64,000 bases of DNA from Haliclystus octoradiatus (lineage: Eukaryota; Cnidaria; Staurozoa; Stauromedusae; Haliclystidae), in assembly GCA_916610825.1 (NCBI GenBank), contig OU744453.1, forward strand, positions 9,753,826-9,817,825, read 5' to 3'. The translations under genes were made by a program, and so were the position numbers. Shown piece by piece: positions 36,661 through 49,257 of this stretch. Each line of letters opens with the position of its first letter. Positions within the stretch are counted from its first letter, which is position 1. Under the pieces are notes generated by a model, which searched no databases, was not told where the DNA came from, and saw only the letters and a program-made list of their open reading frames with translations.

Positions 36661-36836
36661 GTGAGAGTGTGGCCTGCATATTAGAAGGAAAATGGTAAAC
36701 GAGGCTGTCTTTTCCTGGTCAATCTAAATACACCTTTTTAGACACAGCAATAAATATACTTTAACATCTTTAGATACTTTTTTCATTCAGAAATCTCTTA
36801 CATACCACTATACTGTTGTAATAATGCATATACTTA

Positions 36837-38172
36837 TATTTTATTCAGATATCGAAGACTTTCAGCTATGGGTGCTGACGAAGCCTCTGGAAATAGAGGG
36901 GACAGGGGTGGTGTGAAGGCAAAAATGTGCGAGGATATGCCGTGGCTGATTTTCAATTGGTGTTTGGCACATCGGCTAGAGCTTGCCTTGAAAGATGCCC
37001 TTAAGGACTCAAGCTTCGACAAGATAGACGCATTATTAAAAAATCTGTATGCAATTTACAAGAGATCATCAAAAAAGCTGCGAGAATTGAAAGTGATCTG
37101 AGAAATATCAAGCCCTGCAGATGAGTATTCAAAGGGTGGAGTCAAACCTCTACGTGCAACGGGGACAAGGTGGTTGGCCCACAAAATGGCGGCAATGCGA
37201 AAGTGCTTTGAAAAATTCGACATTTATATTATGCATCTCCAAAACGTCGCTGCAGATCCAACGTATGTACCAGCTGATAGGGTAAAAATAAGAGGGTACC
37301 TCAAATCATGGTGCTCATCTAGCACCCTGTTGAATATTTGCTTTTTTCTTGATGTTTTGGCCCCTATCAAAACGTTATCACTGACATTTCAAAACAATTG
37401 TATTGAGCCTGTCCAGGCAGTAAATGACTTAACTAAAACATTGAAAAACATTGAGCGTCTTTCTAATAAAGCGTTTAGTAATTTTCCATCGGCGAAAGAT
37501 TTCCTCGCAAAATTAACAACTAACGAAAACGGGCAACAATTCTACCGAACAATGGAAATTGAAAATGCCGAACTTTCAATAGAACAAATCGAAGACAACC
37601 GTTTGACTTTAATTGATTTGGTTAAAAGCAAAGTGGGAGATAGGTTAGAGGACAATGACAGTGGTCACCTCATTGCGATATCCCAAATTTTGAATTGTGA
37701 AGGTTGGGAGAGAATGAAAATAGATAAAAATGGGGTACGACAACCATTTTTGGAGTTTGCAGATTCTGCGAAAAATTTTCAACTCATCAATGGCCAAAAT
37801 TAATTTTAAAAACATCTTGCTTGTAATTGAGCTAATATTTTGATGCCAGTTTCGACCGCCAAAGTGGAAAGATTTTTTTCACGTCTCAACAGAGTGAAAG
37901 ATAACTTCAGGACTTCACTAGGGCAGGAGCGCTACGAAAATCTATTGCGGATTGGAGAAGAAGGCCCTGTCCTCGATAAGTTTGATACTTTGCCATCTAT
38001 TTTAAGTTGGAATTTAGATAAGACCCGCCGCCCCAATCAAAAGTTATCACGAACATACAAAAAGCGCGCAACAAGAAGATCACGGAGTCAAGTTTTCTCT
38101 GAGTCTGACTCAGCCACAAATTCGTCAGATCCTGATCATTCAGATACATCAGAAGCTGATAGCAACATTTAA
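36837..38172 (+). pseudogene. hAT-type (ZNF862/KIAA1586-like) transposase-derived pseudogene
   Basis: Three pieces: 36850-37101, 37174-37803 and 37840-38172. Stops fall at about 37099 and 37801, and there is a frame change between the last two pieces. Family landmarks are the GGVKAKM...PWLIFNWCLAHRLELAL segment, RATGTRWLAHKMAAMRKCF, and the C-terminal dimerisation motif VSTAKVERFFSRLNRVK. The protein ends in a Ser/Asp-rich tail. The zinc finger and N-terminal half are absent. No terminal inverted repeats were found, so it may be a decayed transposon or a lost domesticated gene. Confidence 0.65.
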
Positions 38173-38614
38173 AAACAACCACTATTTGATAATGCTGAAA
38201 TAAATAATCAATATAAATAGATCATCATCATTAACCAAGAAAGATTTCAAAGCAGTCAATTATATTTTATTGTTTACATGATTCCGAATATGAATATTTA
38301 AATAGACATGTAAATATAGAAAACAATTGAACTATCAACGGTAAATTGATGTGAATGTAATTAACATTTTATTAATGAATATTCTATAACTAATTAAATC
38401 TTTTTGCATGTTTTTTATAATTAATTAAATTGTTTTGTAAAATTTGCATATTTTGAGTGGGTGATTGAGTGTTTGTTTTAATTTCTTCTCAATGTTCATT
38501 TCCGGTAAAAAGCGATCTCGAACAGTTGGCCGCTCTACAAACAATTATTATCGGTGAAATTCATCGCCTACGTAGTTTTCAAGTTATCATTTACGAACAT
38601 TCATTGTAATGTAA
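38173..38614. other. No feature seen
   Basis: AT-rich spacer between the hAT pseudogene and a MITE. The last three bases before the MITE are its TAA target site. Confidence 0.5.
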
Positions 38615-39114
38615 AGCCCTGGCCAAATGACTTTTTTTATTTCGTCAACATTCATCGGATTTTGTTGAGTTCATTTTCATCAACATCTTGAGGGTGGCCA
38701 AATGACTTTTTATTTTCGCCAACATTCATTCGATTTTGTTGAGTTCATTTTCGTCAACAGCGGATGGTATTTTGAGGCTTGGAAGCTAGTCAATTGAGCC
38801 CACCAATCCTGAGACAGGCTACGTCATTGTTGACCAATCAGAGCAATGTTCATATTTTCAACAAAACTCAACAATGTTGAGGAAATAAAAGGTCATTTGG
38901 CCACTTCGCCAACATCAGTAGAGAACAATAGAACTCAACAAAATCCGATGAATGTTGAGGAAATTTTTGAATGTATTCAAAATCGAAATTCAACATCAGC
39001 CAACAAAATCCGAAAAAGTGAGGGTGGCCAAATGACTTTTTATTTTCTCAAAATTCATCGGATTTTGTTGAATTCAACAATGTTGGCGAAATAAAAAGTC
39101 ATTTGGCCGGGGCT
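38615..39114. mobile_element. 500-bp Harbinger-like MITE with TAA target duplication
   Basis: Inverted ends AGCCCTGGCCAAATGACTTT and AAGTCATTTGGCCGGGGCT, flanked by TAA on both sides (38612-38614 and 39115-39117). The unit GGCCAAATGACTTTTTATTT recurs internally in direct and inverted copies (near 38695, 38888, 39026), giving a nested foldback. A 3-bp TAA/TTA target suits PIF/Harbinger or ISL2EU elements. The open frame inside is not a transposase. Confidence 0.78.
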
Positions 39115-39117
39115 TAA

Positions 39118-39917
39118 ATTGTAAAATAATCTTCAAAATCATCCCTGAAGCGAAGTTTATCACTTTATCGGCTCAACTCGAGCCCAAAGCATCATCATGT
39201 GAGTCTTATTAGGGTTAGCCTAGGGACTAGTTCCATCTCGGTTGTAAGAAGCATGTGGTAAACATTCCCATCGTAATCATTTGGGTACACAACTATTATA
39301 TATTATGCAACCGGTTCTCATGTAGTTATGTACTTTTCAAAACATAAATAGCAGCCTGTAAAGCAAATGAAGGTGGTTTCTCAAATTTTGACATGACCGG
39401 TAAATTTTTCAGGATGACCGTCAAATTTCTAATTCAAGCTGCCATGGTGACCGGCATGCTATTTTTGGTTATTTCACGCCCTGCTCCAGAGAATTCTTGA
39501 TATTGGACAAATTTGATAATTGCAGTTGTAGCTTGTTGAAGTTCTTCTAAGGTGGGTGCGGTGGGTTCGTTGTTGAGAAATGTAGAAAGACATCTTCTTT
39601 TGAATGAGAGACAAGTTGCCATGACTCTGCGTAACTTGTGCCAAGATGAGTACTTGGAAATTAAATCATTAAAAGAACATACATCAGGATTAACAATAGT
39701 ATTATTAAATGTTTTTTGTTTTTTTGTATTCTACACCTGTTGTATCGAGTGAAGGTTGATTAGGCCATTGAGCTTGATTGTTCAGTAAAAAGGATAGGCC
39801 TATTATCCAGCGATGATCATTGGTCAAGTTTTTTGGATATATTGCAACGAGAAGGGTCATCAGCTGGATTGAGGGTTGTTGGAAAATACAATTATTGTTT
39901 TGGTGGTGTCATCTCTC
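39118..39917. other. No supported gene
   Basis: Contains short open frames at 39434-39622 (minus) and 39552-39752 (plus) with no domain. It may include the lost 3' part of the minus-strand BEL remnant that begins at 39918. Confidence 0.4.
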
Positions 39918-40601
39918 TTATCTCTGTATCTCTGTTGCAATTGCTTGCTGATTAGGTGGTTGAAGCCATCTTTGAACCTTTAATTTTTCGATGTTGAGAA
40001 ATGATTCTTTCCATGTTGTCCAATCTTCAGCGTTCATCATTTCGGTTGGTAGTTCATCGTCCCAGTTGAGTTTTGACTTCCAAAGTTGTTGGATGAGCAG
40101 TTTCAGTTTGAGTAGAACTGGTGCCAAGATGCCATCTGGACATAACATTGTGCTGACTGAGGATAGAAATCCATGTTTTTTACTTGCCTTTTGCAGAGAA
40201 TTTAAGTTTACTTTGACAACAAACATAGGAATATCCCATTTTACCCCAAAGCTCTTTGGATATCTGGGGTTTCAAAATCAAGATTGATGAGTTTTAAGCT
40301 ACGATCGAATTTTGGGATTGAATTTAACACTTCTTCTGAAGTCGAAAGCCATTTTGTTAGAACAAAGCCTTTCTTTTTGAATAATTGCCTCATTTGTTCA
40401 GCGATTTCGATTGCCTCCTCTGCATTGTTTGTGGATGTTAACAAATCGTTCATGTAGAACTGATTTCATACTATGTTTTCCACGTTTTTCCAAACTGGCC
40501 TACTTGATTGGTCGCTGCTTTCGTTAATGCATATAGTGCACAGCACGGTGAGTCGGTGGCTCCAAATATATGAACTTTCATTCTTTCAACTGATAGAGGT
40601 T

Positions 40602-40726
40602 CCCCTGCGAAAACAGTTCAGGAGTTCATGAACAGTTCATGAACAGTTCAGGAAAATTGGAGCCATTTAACGTTCATGAACTGTTCATGAACTGTTCATG
40701 AACTCCTGAACTGTTTTTCGCAGGGG
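40602..40726. mobile_element. TTCATGAAC foldback MITE, best-preserved copy
   Basis: 125 bp that is almost a perfect hairpin. The ends are CCCCTGCGAAAACAGTTCAG and CTGAACTGTTTTTCGCAGGGG without its last base, and repeated GTTCATGAACT words fill both arms. It interrupts the RT frame of the old BEL remnant between DGDLSK and the next conserved block, which proves that it moved. Target duplication is at most AA/TT. Confidence 0.8.
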
Positions 40727-42359
40727 TTTTGATAGATCCCCATCTGACCACCACAGGAACCTAAGAGCATCTCGATCTGTTTTGGCTACTCTAACTTGGT
40801 GAACTTGGTGGAGCATTTGCTGGACGTTAGCCATGATTGGAATCTGTTTGAGACAAAATCTTAAGAGACATCCAAGTAGAGAATTTAACAAATCTGGACC
40901 AATCATTAATTGATTGTTTAGAGATGTTCCCTTATATCTAGATGCTGCATTGAATAATACTTGCACTTTTCCTGGTTTGTTTGGATTTCCAACTCCTTGA
41001 TGTGGTAAGTAGGCCTACCATGTTTATTATTGCTTTCATGTTCTAATTGATGTTCGGTTGATTTTTCAGCTTGACCTTCTGCTGAGAATTTATTGATTTC
41101 CTTACGGTTTATTTTGAAATAGCTAGGGTCCTGAATAAAATGTTTTCTTAATTGTCCAGCGCAAACCTCAGCAATGATTTTTTTATTGGGCAGTTTAGGA
41201 TTGTCATTTTTCCTAAGTAATCCGATTTCCTATTTTCCTTCTGCAAATTGCGTTTTTTCTAATGTTGAAATCGCTTTTTGGTCTTCTGGTGAAATAGGTT
41301 TCTCATAAATATATTTTGTTCCAAAACTTTTGGTTGTCCAAAACTTTTCAAGTAAACAGTCATCAATATATTCATCATTTTTGATATATGTGTTAATTAT
41401 CGCTGTTTGTTTGGTAGTCTTCCCTCCAAACAAGCTCCAACTGAGAGGTGTTCTAACTGCATAAGGGGCTGAGGGCTTTCCTTTGCGGCATTATATGGGC
41501 ATAAGTAGATCGGGAGCATTTGCACCAATAAAGACTTGAACTGGTTGACCTTTAGCTATGTTATTAATAGGTAATCCTTGTAAATGACTATGTCTTGATA
41601 TAATACCTTAAGTAGGAAGGGCACAGTTGGGTAGCTGTAAATTGGGTAGGCTTACAGAACAGACTTCCTTAATTTCATGTTTTGATTGGTTGTATTCACT
41701 GCTAACTTTTGAAGATGGGTTTTCTTTGTGTAATAATGTATGGTGTAGACCATGGCATGTTTTACATCGAAATTTTGATTGGCATTAATTGGCTCATTGG
41801 TTCTTTCGAAAGCAGTAAAAGCATAGTGATAAATCTGCAATTGACTTTCTTTAATCGTCGATTGTTTTATCTTTGAAAGACTGGTAATTCCAAATTGTAT
41901 GTTTTTCTTTGCAAAGGAAACAATCGAAGTAGAGTGATGACTTTTTTGATTCAATGGTGTTAATTGTTATCGTTCTATTATTTTTACTTGATGTTTTTTG
42001 TTGATGTTCAGAACCAAAATTTCCCCAAACCGCACTTAGTTAATTGATTTAAATCAGGCTCTTTCTCTTTTGCTCTTAATCGACAATTTTGTGCTTCCAT
42101 CAAAATTGCATGTGAGTAGGTAAACGTTTTGCAATTGCAAACAATGAAATAGACAAATTAATATCTCCGTAGTAATTTAATTGTTCTAGGGTAGACGAGC
42201 CGGCATTCAATTGATAATAGAACTCTGTAGTTCTTTAGGGTCATTTGAAATAATTTTTCTTTCAATAACACAATTAATATATGCTCTCGGAATAATGACT
42301 CTATTTCCAAATGTTTCTTATAGTTAGTTTTAACTCTTTTTCGCAGCCGTTAGCGGTGT

Positions 42360-42930
42360 GTGGTAAACATTCGGATGCCATTTTTGCAGGACCGTGGACT
42401 ATGTAGATCTGTTAGATTTGCCTTTGGATTGCCATTTAACACACCATCAGCACGATGCTTCGAAATCTTGGGTTTGAAACAACCAACCCTCAGACAAAAC
42501 AGCCTCCGAGCAGCCATTGAAATGTGTTGGCAATGTAAACAAGGAAAAGCTCCTACATACATTACTGAATTATTTAAGACAATCTCTCATGGAAAAAACA
42601 GAGCCTCAAAACGAGGTGATATTAGAGTAACATCATATAAAGCCAATTTTGGTAAAAAGTCAATAATGTTCACAGCATCTAGAATGTACAACACGCTATG
42701 CATAAAAGATGGCATTCAAAATATTAAAACCACAAACGCACTGAGATCTCAATTGAACGACATCAACCTACCTTCGTATCATAACTTTCTTGAATAAAAA
42801 CAATATTAGGCCTAGTATTTGAATCACCTACAACACATATTACTCTAGTTTATACGTTTATTAGAAAATTGACAAGCACAGGTAGATAAGTAAATGTAAA
42901 TAGAAATGTAAATGTAAATGTAAATGTTTT
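42360..42930 (+). mobile_element. LINE 3' fragment with TAAATG tail
   Basis: A frame at 42360-42797 resembles the C-terminus of non-LTR retrotransposon ORF2 proteins (LRAAIEMCWQCKQGKAPTYI, SYKANFGKKSIMFTASRMYN). About 90 bp after the stop a (TAAATG)n tail (42889-42928) fits a LINE 3' end. It is inserted into the old BEL remnant. No catalytic RT motif remains. Confidence 0.5.
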
Positions 42931-43811
42931 TTTTAAATGCTGTATTGTTTCTAACTGCGTGTCTTTGTAGCCTCGGTTTCCAGTAAAACATGCCTTTAAG
43001 GCAACTGTATATTTATCAAAATCGTATTATTCTAAATCGTCTTCAATAGCACATATCGTCGTCTCAAACTGCAATTCTACATTTGCTAATCATTCATAAT
43101 AGTTTGAAATTTCATTTTCAGTTGTTGTTGAATTAATAACAGCTTCATTTGATGATTTTACTTCATCGGAAATTGTTTGCAGTTTGATGCGATATGATTT
43201 AATTAATCTTAAATTGGGGGTTGAGTGCATACATTCGGTGGCATATGTCATAGTTCTTGTGACGGTGAGACAGCTTGCATGCTCTAGATCTTACTTTCAT
43301 GTCACTATCACTATCAGATACTATCGCCTCTTGACTTCAATCGGATGATTGGTTAGCAGTATCAGAAATATTTTGATTATCTTCCTCAGGGTTTGGAAGA
43401 TTTGTTGGATTAGAATCAGACATTGTGAAATGAGTTTGAGCAAGATATCACTCTGGTTCGACAGACCAATATTACGATGGTTTTTCGGTGGAATGAAGGG
43501 GACCTTATATGTGATAGAATGATTTGGTTATATTACTCAAAGATAAAACGTAATAGATGATTATGCCTTGATTCTTATTGCTATGTGTATAATTTGTAAA
43601 TAATATTGATGAATAATTGTTATTGATAATTTTGTGATGAATTCTTTATCTTGTATGTGTATGTGTGAATCTCCTGAAGATTACTTTTGATGAATGAAAC
43701 CAAAGCTATGAAAATCAATGACTTTTATTTTGAGTATTTTATTAAACATAATAAATGGTGCAGGCTGTATATAAGACTGCATAACGTAACACGATACATG
43801 TTTGGATTAGG
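42931..43811. other. Old BEL gag start and flanking sequence, no intact gene
   Basis: 43100-43423 (minus) contains the decayed gag beginning of the BEL remnant. Beyond 43480 its 5' LTR is expected, but I found no matching partner copy, so I do not mark one. Confidence 0.35.
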
Positions 43812-44252
43812 TCAGTTGTTGTTAGAGTGGCTGAAGAAAAAGATTACATTGTCATATAGTTGAGTTTCAGGAATTGTTGTTAAGTTGCAAACATAACAGT
43901 CTGGAATTACACAAATAGTATTGTAACAATCAATAAAATGTATTTTTAAACGATGTTTGAAGTTTGTAGAGGAACCATCAATGTCTAAGAATATTTTATT
44001 TCTATTCCAAAGAGATAGGATTCTATAATTAGCCAGGTTCTGAGAAAAGCTGGTTATGACAAAGGGAATGTGGAAAACGTTACGCTTTCTTTTTTTATCA
44101 TTTTTAATAAATGTATAATGTATAGAGTGCATTATCTCAGGGGTTTTATTGAGAATTATTTTATGTAACAAAGAAAAAGTTTTTAATAAAAAGAGGTCTT
44201 CTAATATGAATGTTACATGCCTAAGGTATAATATTAATGGGGTTTCACGCAT
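43812..44252 (-). pseudogene. Probable LINE ORF2 C-terminal fragment
   Basis: A 146-codon frame with the look of a non-LTR retrotransposon C-terminus (LKTFSLLHKIILNKTPEIM, LANYRILSLWNRNKIFL, FKHRLKIHFIDCY). No catalytic domain is present, and no poly-A or microsatellite tail was identified. Confidence 0.4.
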
Positions 44253-44439
44253 GTATATAGAACGTGTTCTATTGTAAATATTACTGCCCTAATATTTTTA
44301 TGTTGTAATTAAGTTAACAATGTTGGAAATATATGAATGTAAATTATGAGTAGGCTATAAATTAAACTATCGATTATAGTAAATTTAACTACATCATGGT
44401 TTCAATAATGAAGGTTGATAATATATTCGCAATATGTTT

Positions 44440-45510
44440 GCACAAGGACGAGGCTAAGAATTAGTGAACAAATTCACAGTGAATTATCTAGTGATGAAAT
44501 TTGTGATGTAGAAAGAAGTATTATTATTAACTGTCAGCACAAGGCATTTTCCGAAGATGTGAAGAATTTGCAGAAAAAATACTTTATTGAACAAGAATAG
44601 TAAATTATCAGAGTTAAATCCATTTGTTAAATCAATGCTGATGGCGTTGTAAGGAGCAATGCTCATTTTGCATTAGCTGAACATCTGTCATCTGTCATCT
44701 GTCAGTTTCCAATTATACTACCTAGAGATTGTTGGGCTACTAAATACTTATTAGAAGTTATCATGAAATAGATTGTTATATCAAAGGTACCAGTCATGTT
44801 TTATCTGATTTATCTCAACGTTATTGGATTATTTCCGGCCGTGAGGCAATTCGTGAAGCGGAAGGTGACTGCATGTTTTGTAGATTAAAAAAAGCTAAAA
44901 CGGCACAGCAAAATTATGGCACATTTACCACTAGCTGAGTTGAGCCATTATTTAGAGCATTTTCTACGGTGTCTATTGATTTTGGTGGTCTGTTTATGAC
45001 GATACAAGGTAGAGGAAAAGCTGACAAAGAGGTATTTATGTTTAGTTACCTGTGTGACAACTCGAGCTGTACACTTGGAGATGGCATACAATTTAGATAC
45101 CGATTCATTTATGAATGCCTTTTATCATACAACAGCCCGGCGTGGATTAACCACTGAAGTATATTCTGATAACGGGACAAATTTTGTTGGGGCAAATAAT
45201 GAGTTGCATGAATTATTACAAAAATTAAATATAATAAAATTGAAAAGTCACCCATAGATGAAGGCATTAAATGACATTTTAACCCACCAAATTCACACCT
45301 TACTACATAGGCCTACCAAACATCAAATTCAGCAGATTATTAACCCTTGACGCTAAACCATTTCTTACATGGTCAAATGGAATGTCAATTAGCACCTACA
45401 AGTACAGATACTACACCATTGAATCTGAAGAAACGATGGAGACATGTGCAAGAGCTAGTACGTCACATTTGGCAATGTGTGTAGCAATTAAAATGTAGAA
45501 TGTTGACCAA
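44440..45510 (+). pseudogene. BEL/Pao integrase remnant
   Basis: Pieces in changing frames carry the integrase zinc-binding region (near 44470-44900: HFALAEHL, RDCWATKYLLEV, CMFCRLKKAK) and the catalytic core ([35 protein letters not shown], 45050-45210), followed by a C-terminal piece near 45350-45480. The first two core Asp residues are visible. Many stops make it dead. It is opposite in orientation to the gag-RT remnant at 39918-43475. Confidence 0.68.
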
Positions 45511-48500
45511 AAATTACGGTCAAACTCTCTTGTGGAAAATGATATCGTAACTTGTTTGGTTACAAATGTGGGACACGAGAATCTCCAAAATACAATGTTC
45601 CAGGACGAGTTTGATGGGGAAAAGTTGTGCATGCAAAAATGAGACAATTACATGTAGGCCTACGGATAGGGAAACAAGTTCTATCCAAATCCGCGGTGTA
45701 AAAAAAGGTGATATATACACTTTAAATACAATTAAGAACGTATCAGGCAAAATTCAAGTTTACATGCTCTTATAAAAATAGTGTAGGCCTAGGCCTATTT
45801 GTTGTTGTTGTGCAATATTTAAGATCAATATCCCAGAGATACTGTAGCTTACGCAAGGCAAGCCTATCCGTTTAAACCTAGGCTACATTATATATCATTA
45901 TATAAATACATCAGAAAAATACTAAATTGTTAAATGTCCATACTTAATTATTAGTAGGCCTAGATAAACAGATATTTTACTTTGATCATGATTCTTGCTA
46001 AATAGTGCTAACTGGTAGGCCTAAAGTTCAACAACCAAAGTTTAACTATTGTATAAAGTGTCTGATCTGAATAAACTCATAGTAAAAATCAATTGACAAT
46101 GCCATATAGTAGGATGTGATTGATGAAAACCCAGGTTAGGCTACTATTAATCGTAAACTCATTTCACAACAGACATCACATATCAGTAAAGAGATTAGCT
46201 GTTGTATGCCAACCAGACATTTTTATTGGTCATTATTTATTAGTATGACAATGAAGTCAGCCTAAATGTATAGAATGTATAGAGTACTTTAATTAACACC
46301 TGCCCATGCACACAACAGACTTCCTACATTTCCTATTGCAGTCAATCAATATATTTTTAGAAAGCTACAGTTTCATTTAATGTCCATGTTTGAAAATATT
46401 AGGCTACATACATTCACCAACGACATTTAACAAAAAACGATGTGAAATTTGCTTATATGGAAGCTTCAGTAGGCTACTGTACTAAATCTGTAACATACTT
46501 TCAAAATTGCACGATTTTGCAATCTGTCGTCTCAAAATTGCCTGAAATATGAGTCTAAAATATTTATTGGAGGGGTGTCACACCCCCCAGGATTTACGGC
46601 CGTGCAGAGACTAGCAACGTGTCCACTTTGGAAATTTGCAAATCTGACATCTTTATTCAGATCAGCAACTGAGCTCATAATTTCCTGTTAATCTGAACAA
46701 TTTCTCAAGAAGCAGTTTTTGCTGGAATCAATATATTGTAGCCTACAGTTTTCATTCAGATAGACTACCTCTGGAGTTTATAGATTGCTAGATTAAAAGA
46801 AACCTGTTAATTGGTAAGAAGACTCACATGTTGCTCAAACACTTCGGTAGACAATACATATATGAAACTGCTTTAGAACCTTCTCGAATCTAGGATTCCA
46901 GGACTTCTACTTTTGTTGAACCCTGATCATCATCATCATCATCATTTACTCAGAAAACCTTTAAACTACATATATATCACCTTTGGAAAACAACCGATTT
47001 AGGTAGAATTTTTCTTATCCACACATGTCATTGTTGCAATTTACACAGAGGGACTCTTTCCCCGTCAAAAATTGACCTTGGACATGGTATTTTGTAAAAG
47101 TTCCGAAAGACTGCAGTTCTAAATGCCTATTCACAAATTTTACACACAAAACATTGGCCAATAACGCATCATATATGAATATGGGGGCCTGTGGAAAGGC
47201 CCATGTTGTGGGGCTGAAGGAAGGCTAGTCTCCTGGCTGTAATCTTAAATTAGCTAGACATAGGAGCGATTTTGTAGTGAGCAATCGCTGAACAGATTAT
47301 GACTTGAATTTGATTTGAAAAATGAACAAGGGGAGAAGGTTTAGTTGATATCAAAATATATAAACACAGTTCATAATTAATATAGACATTTCAAATGTTT
47401 CCGTAGTGTTTCGCTATTACCCCGTGGTATTAACAGTTACATAATAGCCTATACATTACATATGAAATTGTGTTGTTTTGATTGTTTGATTGATTTTCAT
47501 TTTCAAATAGACAATGTCAATGACAACTTTGGGAGCACCAAAGGAATAGACCATGCTTGAAACTATCGACCACTATCTAGAGTCAGTCCAGTTCTTGGAG
47601 AATTATAATATCTGAGTCAACCGAACTCAAACGAGAGCTCGGCGAAACATCACAAATAATAGTTAATATAGTTAAATAGCTAGGATATCTATCATCTGTT
47701 GTTCTTCAAAAAAATATATCAGAAAATAACATTTAACTAAATATCTAACTAAATATCTAACATTCAACTTACCACGCTCAACTAATTCGCATCTGTCAAT
47801 GAAGACAACAAAAAATCCAAGAATTCTAAACAAATTGTACATCTTCCTCTCGAATTGTTAGTTGCAATATAGCCACTCCACTACTAATTATTATCAAGCT
47901 TTATTTGGCGGCAATTTGGACCGCGAAAAGAACATCAAATGTCAAATGCAGATGACTGAATAAAACAAAAATGTATACCGGTTTAGGAATTAAAAAAAAG
48001 CAAAATAAGGAAACGGAATGGAAAACACCTGTCTTTACCTTGTTAAAATACTTCTGGTCGAAATAGTCATTTGAAATGAATGATAACAATAACCAATAAT
48101 AATTTCAGAAATTATCCCGAGCAGCCATATTTAGTGTGTGTGATTTTCAAGCAGGTGTGATGCTGCAAGTGAGACTGAATTTCTGTGGCACTAGGGGCTG
48201 ATGTGGGGCTAAAGCCTTTCAGATCCAAAGAGAAGGGTCGCTCAGAATGATTCGAAGAAGGGTTCGTTATGAAATACTGTTGCATCTGTATTGAAATATG
48301 TATCTATTGACAGTGATATTTCAATCCAATCTATTGCAATATTGCAATGTTTCATTGGTAAAGAGGTGTCCACCCAGCAAATACTGACCACCATGCGACG
48401 GTCCCTGTTGCCTTTCTTGACTTCATTGTTTAGAATAAGCTCGCGCTCACTGCATTGCAAAACAATCAGTTTGGACTATCAGGGGACGGATCTAATTTTG

Positions 48501-49257
48501 CAAATGTCAAAATGGTCTAGCTAGATAGTCTTTCTCCGAAACAAATTTCAAAACAAGTTTCAAATTTCACATATTCAAGACACTAACACGCGGTGGACTG
48601 TGGAACTGGGAATCGAAAAAAAATATTTTGATCTCGCTTTTAAGGCTTATAAGGCATTGTAATTGTATGGCATTCGAAAGGCATGTGATAAAGGATTTAA
48701 ATTAAATGGTGTCATATAAAAGTATTTAAAATATGGTATGTTCATTATTTATTTATATTTTACACTGATCGCATCATCCAGTAAATATTTGGGTACTATA
48801 TTTAAATACTTTTATAACCTAACTTACCTATATGCATAATTTTGGTAGGCTGTCTATGATTTGTTGCTAAAATATGGACTGTGGTGAGAAATGAGAATTA
48901 TCTATTTCCCGGTATTAAATCATTCTGTCTTCTGGGCAATGTAAAAGCTTCATATTACTTTATTATAATTTAATATATTATATGGGTTATATTTATTTTA
49001 TTTTTCTCTTGAATGTATTCTAGCCTGTTCGTACACTCTATAGGCATTTGTAATGTAAATGGTATATAAAAGCAGTAGAGTCTTAATTTAGGATATATAT
49101 GATATATGTCTTGTATGTAGTTACTATTTAAATTGTGTGGAATTAATTTGTATACTGCGAAGAATTATAATTTGTAATAAATTATTGCGTTGAATACTGT
49201 GAAGTCCGCTGCTATTTTTAATAAAGTCTGTTGTTTTGAATTACACATAGGCTAACT
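45511..49257. other. Intergenic sequence without supported gene
   Basis: 3.7 kb of AT-rich sequence. TAGGCCTA-type palindromes recur between 45650 and 46030 (AGGCCT at 45656, 45785, 45791 and nearby). An ATC microsatellite lies at about 46926-46945. Short frames (45566-45775, 47901-48089, 48242-48524) have no domain. Confidence 0.45.

Larger units (their letters stand above)
39918..43475 (-). pseudogene. Old BEL/Pao element remnant: gag, protease region and RT
   Basis: Read from the right on the minus strand. A TTGGTCTGTCGAACCAG leader (43473-43457), like that of the young BEL copy, precedes a gag ATG at 43423. A Gag region with many stops follows, then a protease-RT linker (IGANAPDLLMPI, YAVRTPLSWSLFGG near 41450-41550). 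The RT is in pieces: 41433-41230, 40966-40740 (VLFNAASRYKGTSL, LRFLWWSDGD), then 40580-39918 (HIFGATDSPCCALYAL, FYMNDLL, LCPDGILAPVLLK). The catalytic YMDD reads YMND. A foldback MITE and a LINE fragment lie inside. It is dead and older than the element at 28693-34249. Confidence 0.72.

Noticed and set aside
38846..39094. 82-codon frame as a transposase fragment
   Set aside because: It is made of the MITE's own inverted-repeat words and has no catalytic motif.
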